Below the pieces are notes generated by a model. It had not been told where the DNA came from and did no database searches. It saw only the letters and a program-made list of their open reading frames with translations. Positions 53,458-64,000 of a DNA stretch of 64,000 nt are shown one piece after another. Source of the stretch: Streptomyces tateyamensis. GTDB taxonomy: Bacteria; Actinomycetota; Actinomycetes; Streptomycetales; Streptomycetaceae. Every line of letters starts with the position of its first letter. The stretch's first letter is position 1. Both the position numbers and the translations under genes were made by a program. The stretch is from NCBI RefSeq assembly GCF_003205575.1, contig NZ_PYBW01000095.1:1-64000 (forward strand), written 5' to 3'.

Positions 53458-55725
53458 ATGAGCAAGTCCAACCCCGTGCACAAGCTGGTCGACGCCGTGG
53501 CTGACGCCGTGTCCGACCGCAGGGACCGCGACCGATCGCACGTACCGGGCGCCCCCGGCGCGGAGCCGGCCCAGGTGGCGGAGCCCACCGAGCCGCGCGC
53601 GCCGCTGCCGACCAAGCCCGACCAGGGCGCGCCTGACACCGTGTCGGCGACGGGCCGCGGTGGCGGCGGCGCGGCGGACGTGCGCGCCCAGAACGGCGGC
53701 TACCTGACCACCGCCCAAGGCGCGCGGCTGCCCGACAGCGACCACTCCCTGAAGGCCGGCCCCCGTGGCCCGGTGCTGCTGCAGGACCACCACCTGCGCG
53801 AGAAGATCACTCACTTCGACCACGAGCGGATTCCCGAGCGGGTCGTCCACGCCCGGGGCGCCGCCGCGCACGGCGTCTTCCGCGGCTACGGCACGGCCGG
53901 CGCGGTGACCAGGGCCGCCTTCCTGGCCGAAGGCGTCGAGACGCCGGTGTTCGTGCGCTTCTCCACGGTGCTGGGCTCGCGCGGCTCGGCGGACACCGTG
54001 CGCGACACCCGCGGTTTCGCCACCAAGTTCTACACCACCGACGGTGTCTTCGACCTGGTCGGCAACAACATCCCGGTCTTCTTCATCCAGGACGCGATCA
54101 AGTTCCCCGACGTCGTCCATGCCGCGAAGCCGCACCCGGACCGCGAGATCCCACAGGCGCAGAGCGCGCACGACACGTTCTGGGACTTCGTCTCGCTGCA
54201 CACCGAGGCCACCCATCACACGCTGTGGAACATGTCCGACCGCGGGATCCCGCGCTCGTACCGGATGATGGAGGGCTTCGGCGTCCACACCTTCCGGCTG
54301 GTCAACGCCGAGGGTGCGAGCGCCCTGGTCAAGTTCCACTGGAAGCCCAGGCTCGGCGTGCACTCCCTGGTCTGGGAGGAGGCGCAGCTGATCGCCGGCA
54401 TGGATCCCGACTTCCACCGCCGGGACCTGGCGGACGCGATCGAGGCCGGCGCGCTCCCCCAGTGGGAGCTCGGCATCCAGACCTTCCCGGACAGCCCGGA
54501 GCAGACCTTCCAGGGCATCGACCTGCTCGACCCGACCAAGATCGTGCCCGAGGAACTGGCCCCCGTGCAGCCCGTCGGGCTGATGACCCTCACCGCCAAC
54601 CCGACCAACTTCTTCGCCGAGACCGAGCAGGTGGCCTTCCACCCCGGCCACCTGGTGCCCGGCATCGACATCACCGACGACCCGCTGCTCTCGGGCCGTC
54701 TCTTCTCCTACCTGGACACCCAGATCACCCGCCTGGGCGGCCCGAACTTCGCCCAGATCCCGATCAACCGCACCCACGCGCCGGTCAACGACATGCTCCG
54801 CGACGGGTTCCACCAGGACGCCGTCCACGGCGGTGTCGCCCCCTACAAGCCGAACTCCCTGGACGGCGGCTGCCCGTTCTTCGCCGGCGGGACCGAGCAC
54901 GCGTACATCGAGCACCCCACGCCGATCGCCGCCGCGTCCAAGGTGCGCGAGGCTCCCGCCTCGTTCGCCGACCACTTCACCCAGCCGCGCCTGTTCTGGC
55001 TCAGCCTCACCTCCGTCGAGCAGCAGCACGTCATCGCCGCCTACACCTTCGAACTGTCCAAGGTCTACGAGCCGGCGATCAGGGAGCGCACGCTGGGCGT
55101 GCTGGCCAACGTCGACCCCACGCTGTGCGCCGAGGTCGCGGCCGGACTGGGGCTGCCGACGCCCGAGCCGACCGTGGCCCTGCCGCAGGCGGAGCCGAGT
55201 CCGGCGCTCTCGCAGCTCGGCGCGGAGTGGCCGGCCGAGGGCCGCGTGATCGGCATCGTCGCCGACCCGACCAGCGACGCGGGCCTGGTACGCGAGGTCC
55301 GGGACGCGGTTCGCCGAGCCGGGATGACGGCTCTGGTCGTCGCCCCCACCGGTGCGCCCCTGGCGGACGACCTCCCGGTCCAGCGCACCTTCGCGGCCGC
55401 CCGTTCGGTGGAGTTCGACGCGCTGGTCCTGCTCGCCACCCCCGCGCCGGGAGTCGACGACCACGGGGCTCGCGACGCCAAGTCCAACGGGCCCTCGGCG
55501 GTCGACTCGCGCGTCGCGCTGCTCGTCAACGAGGCCTACCGCCACGCCAAGCCGCTGGGTGGCCACCCCGGCGCCCGCGCGGTGTGGACGGCCGCCTGGG
55601 TCGACCCGCAGGCCCCCGGCGTACTGACGGGCGAGGACCTTGCGGAGGTCGTCGCCCGCCTCGCCGGCCTCCTCGGCGCCCACCGCGTGTGGGACCGCTT
55701 CCCCGCGCCCATCGCGCGCCCTTAG
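53458..55725 (+). CDS. katE: Large-subunit monofunctional catalase (HPII type)
   Basis: 755 residues. The N-terminal extension of about 80 residues is followed by the core: catalytic His131 in RVVHARG, the asparagine in VGNNIPVF, and the heme-ligand tyrosine in RLFSYLDTQ. A C-terminal flavodoxin/GATase-like domain (EGRVIGIVADPTSDAG onwards) is typical of clade-2 catalases. It detoxifies H2O2 in stationary phase or osmotic stress. GGAGGA lies six bases before the ATG. Confidence 0.95.
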   Translation: MSKSNPVHKLVDAVADAVSDRRDRDRSHVPGAPGAEPAQVAEPTEPRAPLPTKPDQGAPDTVSATGRGGGGAADVRAQNGGYLTTAQGARLPDSDHSLKAGPRGPVLLQDHHLREKITHFDHERIPERVVHARGAAAHGVFRGYGTAGAVTRAAFLAEGVETPVFVRFSTVLGSRGSADTVRDTRGFATKFYTTDGVFDLVGNNIPVFFIQDAIKFPDVVHAAKPHPDREIPQAQSAHDTFWDFVSLHTEATHHTLWNMSDRGIPRSYRMMEGFGVHTFRLVNAEGASALVKFHWKPRLGVHSLVWEEAQLIAGMDPDFHRRDLADAIEAGALPQWELGIQTFPDSPEQTFQGIDLLDPTKIVPEELAPVQPVGLMTLTANPTNFFAETEQVAFHPGHLVPGIDITDDPLLSGRLFSYLDTQITRLGGPNFAQIPINRTHAPVNDMLRDGFHQDAVHGGVAPYKPNSLDGGCPFFAGGTEHAYIEHPTPIAAASKVREAPASFADHFTQPRLFWLSLTSVEQQHVIAAYTFELSKVYEPAIRERTLGVLANVDPTLCAEVAAGLGLPTPEPTVALPQAEPSPALSQLGAEWPAEGRVIGIVADPTSDAGLVREVRDAVRRAGMTALVVAPTGAPLADDLPVQRTFAAARSVEFDALVLLATPAPGVDDHGARDAKSNGPSAVDSRVALLVNEAYRHAKPLGGHPGARAVWTAAWVDPQAPGVLTGEDLAEVVARLAGLLGAHRVWDRFPAPIARP

Positions 55726-55847
55726 CGCCTGGTCGGTCAAGCCCGGATCACCCGGACGGCCGGTCCGCCGACATTCCGCGTGCATGAGCGCGGGAACGCG
55801 GGGCACGCGAAGCGAGAACGAGACACCGCTGATCTTGGAGGGCTGCG

Positions 55848-56021
55848 ATGAGCGCCGAAAACAAAATCGAGAACACCGGCGACAAGATCGAGGGGAAGAT
55901 CAAGGAGACGACGGGCAAGGCCCTCGGCAACGAACGCATGGAAGCCGAAGGCAAGGGCGACCAGGTGAAGGGCGACCTCAAGCAGGCCGTCGAGCACCTG
56001 AAGGACGCCTTCAAGCACTGA
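55848..56021 (+). CDS. CsbD-family stress protein
   Basis: 57 residues: MSAENKIENTGDKIEGKIKE, then TTGKALGNERMEAEGKGDQVKGDLKQ in two pieces, ending AVEHLKDAFKH. This is the CsbD-like four-helix protein that bacterial sigma-B regulons induce; its function is unknown. It lies 122 bases after the catalase stop and has a good GGAG ribosome site. Confidence 0.9.
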   Translation: MSAENKIENTGDKIEGKIKETTGKALGNERMEAEGKGDQVKGDLKQAVEHLKDAFKH

Positions 56022-56027
56022 CCGGCA

Positions 56028-56068
56028 CCCGTTGGCGGGCGATGACGAGGGCATCGCCCGCCAACGGG
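56028..56068. terminator. Strong hairpin after csbD-like gene
   Basis: Perfect 17-base arms at 56028-56044 and 56052-56068 with a seven-base loop, six bases after the stop. Confidence 0.85.
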
Positions 56069-56202
56069 TCGCTTGCCGCCCGGCGCACCGCACGGCACCG
56101 CTCCGGGCGGAGTGAGAATCCAGTAGCCAGTGGCGCCCGCCCGATGGTTGGCCACCCCCAGCGAGCCGCCCACGGCCGTGGGGCCGTTGCGAGAGACCAA
56201 CG

Positions 56203-57222
56203 ATGACCATTTCCTTCTCCGCGTGTCTTGCGGCGGCCGCTCTGGTCCTGCTGATCTTCCTACGGCGTTACGACGGTGACCGGCGCCGTTTCGGCAACGC
56301 GGTCCTTCTGGGCCTGTGCTCGCTTCTCCTGTTGGCCGGTTCGTTCGTCGCGCTCTCCCACCTGCACCGGCCGGTGACCCGGACGGTAGCCGCGGGCGTC
56401 GCCGTGGGGACCGCCGTGGGTGCGATGGCCATCGCGGGATTCCTGCTGGCCAACGGGATCCGGATGATCCGTACGGAAGGCGGCCGCCCGGCCAACCTGC
56501 TCTCGCTGCTGGCGGGTGCGGCGATCCTGGGGACGCTCGGTCTGCTGGCTGCCGCCGCACAGGTCGACAGCGGACTCCTGCGCGCGGTGGCCACCACCGT
56601 GCTGTTCCTGGCCGGCTACCTCTGCTTCCTCTTCGCCTGCTTCGTCGGCTACGCCGCCCTCTACCAGCAGGTCGCGGTGCGCCGCCCGGTCGACTTCGTC
56701 GTCGTCCTCGGCGCCGGGCTGACGGACGGATCCGCCGTCCCACCACTGCTGGCCTCGCGGCTGGACCGGGCGCTCGCCCTGTACCGGCACCAGCGGGCAC
56801 GAGGGCGGTCCCCCGACCTGCTGGTCTCCGGCGGCAAGGGCTCGGACGAACAGGTTCCGGAGGCCGAGGCGATGGCCGACTACCTCAGGCGCCGGGGAGT
56901 CCCGGACAGTCACCTCGTGCAGGAGTGCGCCTCGACCAGCACCGAGGAGAACCTGAAGTTCAGCCGGGAGCTGATGGAGCGGCTGCGGCCGGGCTCCAGC
57001 TGCGTCATCGTGACGAACGACTTCCACGCGTTTCGCGCGGCCGTCCTCGCGCGCCGGGCCGGCGTGCGGGGCGAAGCCGCGGGCTCGCCGACGGCGGCGT
57101 ACTACTGGCCCAGCGCGACGCTGCGGGAGTTCGCCGCCGTACTGGCCACCTATCCGCTGACGAATCTGGGGGCAGGGGGCCTGGTCTGTGCAGCCGGGGT
57201 GTGGGCGGGCTGGCACGGCTGA
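56203..57222 (+). CDS. YdcF/SanA-type (DUF218) membrane protein
   Basis: 339 residues. Four or five N-terminal membrane helices are followed by a DUF218 domain with VVLGAGLTDGS, LLVSGGKGSDEQ, ASTSTEENLKFS and VTNDFHAFRA, the typical ElyC/SanA order. The family is linked to cell-envelope integrity. Monocistronic. Confidence 0.85.
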   Translation: MTISFSACLAAAALVLLIFLRRYDGDRRRFGNAVLLGLCSLLLLAGSFVALSHLHRPVTRTVAAGVAVGTAVGAMAIAGFLLANGIRMIRTEGGRPANLLSLLAGAAILGTLGLLAAAAQVDSGLLRAVATTVLFLAGYLCFLFACFVGYAALYQQVAVRRPVDFVVVLGAGLTDGSAVPPLLASRLDRALALYRHQRARGRSPDLLVSGGKGSDEQVPEAEAMADYLRRRGVPDSHLVQECASTSTEENLKFSRELMERLRPGSSCVIVTNDFHAFRAAVLARRAGVRGEAAGSPTAAYYWPSATLREFAAVLATYPLTNLGAGGLVCAAGVWAGWHG

Positions 57223-57288
57223 GCCGGGCACGGCGACCGGCACGGCGACCGGCGCGGTGAGCGGTGCGAGAACTCGCGCCGCTCACGC

Positions 57289-57759
57289 TCACCTTCCGGG
57301 GAGGTCGAACTCCGCCCACACCGACTTCCCCGGCGCGCCGGCGCGAGGCGCGTGACCCCAACGGCTGGCGAGCAGCGCGATCGCGCGCAGCCCGTGCCCG
57401 CCCGGCCGGCTGGGGCTGTGCGGCAGCCGGGGCCTGGGAAGGGTGTCGGCCCGGTCCAGGACCTCGATCCGCAGGACGCTGCTGGTGGCGGACAGAACGA
57501 GCAGCTCCACGCCGCCGGCGTGCTGACACGCGTTGGTGGCCAGTTCGGAGACCACCAGCACGATGTCCTCCGCCTGCGCCTGCTGCCGCGGGTCGGGCGA
57601 CCGCAGCCAGCCCCACTCGTGCAGAGCCGTCCGCACCTGCTCGCGGCAGCGGCCGACAGCCCCCGCACCGGACGCTACGGCGAAGCGGCGGGTCTGGCCT
57701 GCGGGGGGCAGGCCGGGCAGCGGGGCCGGGGCCGTCATCGTGTACTCACTCGTGCTCAT
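57289..57759 (-). CDS. RsbW-like anti-sigma kinase (HATPase)
   Basis: 156 residues from the ATG at 57759 (GAGG four bases upstream). The GHKL/HATPase motifs are SELATNACQHAGG, and GHGLRAIALLASRWG. It would bind a sigma factor and phosphorylate an antagonist such as the neighbouring STAS protein. No sigma factor is in the window. Confidence 0.87.
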   Translation of the reverse strand: MSTSEYTMTAPAPLPGLPPAGQTRRFAVASGAGAVGRCREQVRTALHEWGWLRSPDPRQQAQAEDIVLVVSELATNACQHAGGVELLVLSATSSVLRIEVLDRADTLPRPRLPHSPSRPGGHGLRAIALLASRWGHAPRAGAPGKSVWAEFDLPGR

Positions 57760-57915
57760 CTGACCTCGCTTCGATACCGGTCCGCACTGGATTCTGCCTG
57801 CCTTCACCCCGACCGTTGGTATCCGTCTGCCCCCTGCGCCGCGATGGACTCCGCCGAACCAGCTGCCATCGGCTTTTCTGGCGAGGGCTCCTGACGGAGG
57901 TCGGGGCGTGGCGCG

Positions 57916-58323
57916 TCAGCAGGCCGCCGGCGCCGTGAGGTCGGGGCGGATGTCGAAGACCGCGTCCGTGCCGGTGAGTTCCAGGAGCCTGGCCATCGGC
58001 GAGGCCACCCGGGCGAGCACCAGGGTGCGCTGCGCTCTCAGTGCCTCGAGCCGGGTGGTCAGCAGCAGGTTGAGTCCGGTGGAGTCGCAGAACGCGATAC
58101 CGCGGCAGTCCACGACCACGCGTTCGGCGGACCGGTCGAGGGCCTCGCGAAGCCGTCCTCGTAGGACGTGCACGCTGTCGTAGTCGAGCTCCCCGACGGG
58201 GGAGACGATGACCGTGCCGTCGTCGAAGACCAGGTCCACGGTCAGTCGGGCGTCCACGGGCTCGGGGGCCGAGAGGTCCGAGAGGGGGGTCGGCTCCGTG
58301 CTGGTGGGGTCACTGTCGCGCAT
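57916..58323 (-). CDS. STAS-domain anti-sigma-factor antagonist
   Basis: 135 residues. The STAS fold has GELDYDSVHVLRGRLREAL and the phosphorylation loop FCDSTGLNLLL with the serine. It is the likely substrate of the kinase upstream and of the SpoIIE phosphatase downstream, with which it is collinear. Confidence 0.92.
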   Translation of the reverse strand: MRDSDPTSTEPTPLSDLSAPEPVDARLTVDLVFDDGTVIVSPVGELDYDSVHVLRGRLREALDRSAERVVVDCRGIAFCDSTGLNLLLTTRLEALRAQRTLVLARVASPMARLLELTGTDAVFDIRPDLTAPAAC

Positions 58324-58431
58324 CGCACTCCTTCGCTCGAACAGGCGGTGGTCACCCGCGCGTCCGCCGCGCAGTTTACCGGGACGACCGTACGGGTCTG
58401 CCTGCGGCAGCAGGGTGAGGCGTCAGTGCGG

Positions 58432-60992
58432 TCAGCCGACGCGGACGCCGATGAGGCAGGTGTCGTCGTCGGTGTCCGCATTGGTGTAGCGCAGCAGGAG
58501 GTCGAGCCGTCGTTCCAGATCGGTCGGCTCCTGCGGGCCTGCGGGCATCGCTACGGGCATCTGGGCGATGGTGAGCAGGTTGTCGAGGGAGTCGGCGACG
58601 GAGCGGTCGCGGCGTTCGATCAGCCCGTCGGTGTACATCATGAGGGTGTCGCCGGGCTGCAGCTGGACCTCGTCCTCCTGGTACTCGGTGTGGTCGAGGG
58701 CGCCGAGCAGCAGGCCGCCGATCGTCGGCAGGGTGGTCGCCTTGCCGTCGCGCAGCAGGACGGGCGGCAGGTGGCCGGCCCGGGCCCAGTGCAGGCGCCG
58801 GGTCTCGGGCTGGTACAGGCCGCAGACGGCGGTGGCGGTGACGTTGTCGGTGAGGTGGTGGGTGACGGAGTTGAGCCAGGCGAGCAGCTGGGCGGGTCCG
58901 GCACCGGTGGCGGCGAGGCCGCGAAGTGCGTTGCGCAGGGCGACCATGCCGGTGGCGGCTTCGATGCCGTGGCCGGCCACGTCGCCGACGCACAGCAGGA
59001 TCTGGCCGTGCGGGAGTGCGACGGCGTCGTACCAGTCGCCGCCGACCAGGTGGTCCTTCTCGGCGGGGCGGTAGCGGACGGCGACGCTGAGGTTGTGCAG
59101 GTGCTGGGTGCCGCGGCTGGGCGGCATGATGGCGTGCTGGAGCTGGAGGGCGAGGCGGCTGCGTTCGGCGGCGTGCTGCTCGGTGTGGACGAGTTGGTCG
59201 CGGGTGGCGGCCAGCGCGACCTCGGTCCAGTGCTGGGCGGAAACGTCCTGGTAGGCGCCTCGGACGGCGGTGATGCGTCCGGTGTCGTCGAGCACTGGTT
59301 CGGCGACGACCCGGATGTGGCGGGCGATGCCGTCGGCGCGCTGGAGGCGGAAGGCGGTGGAGGCGGGGCGTTGGTGGTGCAGGAGGGTGCGCAGGAACCG
59401 GCCGATGGCGTGTTCGTCGTCGGGGTGGACGTGGGCGGGCAGTTGCTCCAGGGCGATGGGCGGCGCGGTCGGCGGCAGCCCGTGCAGGTCGTAGAGGGTG
59501 TCGTTCCAGGCGATCTCGCCGGTGAGGAGGTCCTCCTCGAATCCACCGATGCGGCCCAGACGCTGGGCGTGCTGGAGGAGGCTGGCGACCCTCGGAGTGC
59601 CGTCGTCCAGCCGCCAGGTGACCACGACGTGGTCGCCCGAGCGGCTGATGGCCACCCTGGCCTCGGTGCCCAGCGGGACACCGTCGACCAGGGCCGCCAG
59701 GTACATCCGGTCGGCGCGGAACGGCTCGCCGGTGGCGACGACGTGCTCCACCTTCTCGAACAGTCCGCCGGGCTCGGCGGCCAGGGGGTAGGCCTCCAGG
59801 AGCCGGGAGCCGACGATGAGGTTGCGCGGCCGGCCGGCGAAGTCCACGAAGCCCAGGTTGACGTGGCGGATGCGAAACCCGACCGGGGTGCCGGCGTCGT
59901 CGAGCAGCGGCTGCAGGACCATGCAGGCCTCGTCCAGCCCGTCGACGAGGTCCAGCAGCTCGGTGAACCGCGGATCGTCCTTCCCGACGGTCCGGTCGTC
60001 CGCGGCGGGCCGGGTCTCCAGGACCGTGGCACACAGCGTGGCGAGGACCTCGAACTGCCTTAGCAGCGCCTGGGACTGCTCGGGCAGCGGCTCGGCCCAG
60101 CAGATTTCCATCGCTCCGGTGATCCGGCCACCCGTTCCGGCCGGAACGACGAGGCGCCCACCGGGCAGCTCGAGTTGGCCGATCGAGGACAGCGCCGCGC
60201 CGGCGAGGGTGTCGAAGCCGCTGGTGTCGCGGTGGTCGAGGGCGCGGCGGGCGGGCGTCGGGACACCGGGCGGTACGTACCGCCAGCGGTCTGGTTCGTG
60301 TTCGGAGAAGCCCGCGCTGCCGGCGAGGGTCAGGGACTGGTTCGAATGGGCGGCCCAGATCGCGACCGCTCTGGCGCCCAGCGGCCGCAGGGCGTTGTCC
60401 AGAATGGACTGCGCGACGGCATCGGCGTCGTCTCCCGCCAGGGCTCCGGCTTCCGCGCTGCGCAGCCGCAGCCCCGTCGAAGGGGAGGCGGGGTCGGTGG
60501 TCGTGGCGACGAAGTCGCGGGCCAGCTCGGCGATCCGGTCGCGCGAGGCCTGGTTGACCAGATCCGCGGCGAGTTCGAGGACCTGCAGACCGGCCTGGTC
60601 GGCCAGCGTGTCCAGTTGCCGGCCGGCTTCGGCGGGGCTGCACCCGAGCCGCTCCACGAGGATGCCCTTGGCCAGGTCGATCAGTGCCCGGCCCTCGGCC
60701 TGCAGGTGAGCGTGCTGAAGCTCGCGCTGCAGGCGCTCGACGGCACCGGCGAGCCGTCCCATGGCGGCCGTACCAGGCTGAGCAGGGATTTGCTCACCCT
60801 CCCCGAGCTGCGGTCCGGCGGGGCGCGGAAACCGCGTCCCGCTCTCGGCCGTCGCCGTGGGCCCCTGGGTCGTCACGGACCGGGGACCGTCGCCACGGGG
60901 ACGGCCCCCTTCGTCGGGCTCGCCCTGGTGACCGTGCCCCTGGTCCGCCTCCTGCGGGAGCTGGTGCCGGTCGGTAGCGGGTGCGGAGTCGG

Positions 60993-60996
<4 letters not shown>
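58432..60996 (-). CDS. Multidomain SpoIIE phosphatase (ANTAR-GAF-PAS-PP2C)
   Basis: 854 residues. In order: acidic start, ANTAR-like helices (LIDLAKGILVERLGCSPAEAGRQL), a GAF region (around 150-330), PAS regions (DEACMVLQPLLDDAGTP; NDTLYDLHGLPPTAPP) and the PP2C domain (GGDWYDAVALPHG, CVGDVAGHGIEAA, ARAGHLPPVLL, LMMYTDGLIERR). It would activate a sigma factor through the STAS protein. The ATG overlaps the stop of the hybrid kinase gene (ATGA), so they are coupled, an arrangement like OsaC/OsaA of Streptomyces. Confidence 0.9.

Positions 60997-64000
<3,004 letters not shown>

Noticed and set aside
53176-55806. Long minus-strand frame opposite the catalase gene
   Set aside because: Antisense shadow of a well-conserved catalase; composition rich in Gly/Arg/Val without motifs.

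Overview
The window is high-GC actinobacterial chromosome, most like Streptomyces or Kitasatospora. The grounds are strong G/C bias at third codon positions, many GTG and TTG starts, and typical gene families: a GuaB1-type IMPDH relative, a PucR-type regulator, SpoIIE/RsbW/STAS switching proteins, a HAMP-rich hybrid kinase and DUF1206. No rRNA, tRNA or CRISPR array was seen.

Layout. 0-12.7 kb holds metabolic and housekeeping genes: GuaB1, a PNPOx-fold protein, a lipoprotein serpin, a racemase-fold protein, a hydroxyacid dehydrogenase, an unusual SDR, NUDIX, EF-hand, MFS and DedA proteins, and a DUF5954-like gene split at a C7 run. 12.8-21.1 kb holds two secreted proteins around a leftward operon of UgpA/B/E-like transporter parts, a HAD phosphatase and a metallo-beta-lactamase-fold hydrolase. 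21.3-28.9 kb holds two regulator-controlled units: TetR with two SDRs and a clear double operator, and MarR with an MFS exporter and a DJ-1/PfpI-aldehyde dehydrogenase fusion. 28.9-32.4 kb is a desaturase, its ferredoxin reductase and a PucR-type regulator. 32.5-43.5 kb and 52.4-58.3 kb are rich in stress-type genes: PRC-barrel, PoxB, glutamate-synthase-like, DUF1206, PAP2-DAGK, SpoIIE phosphatase, hemerythrin, carbonic anhydrase, catalase, CsbD. 57.3-64 kb is a partner-switching and phosphorelay block (RsbW-like kinase, STAS antagonist, ANTAR-GAF-PAS-PP2C phosphatase, hybrid kinase) resembling the Streptomyces osaA/osaC locus.

The main discovery is at 43.76-51.90 kb. An 8.1-kb element is inserted inside a VOC-family gene. 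The 5' part of the VOC gene (51892-52215) and its 3' part (43691-43768) share the 6-bp core GACCCC (minus strand). Joining them at that core restores an in-frame 131-residue protein that reads ADPEGNEFCVLRS across the junction. The N-terminal part of a serine integrase starts 35 bp from the right junction, and its remainder is replaced by an IS1380-type insertion sequence. The cargo is a complete graspetide (ATP-grasp RiPP) cluster: precursor, ATP-grasp ligase, and a protein-isoaspartate-methyltransferase-like enzyme, which predicts an ester-crosslinked and aspartimidylated peptide. Upstream lie four short overlapping genes of unknown function, then a divergent NUDIX gene; a small GntR regulator and two further small genes lie at the left end. 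The element therefore looks like an immobilised vehicle for a graspetide pathway.
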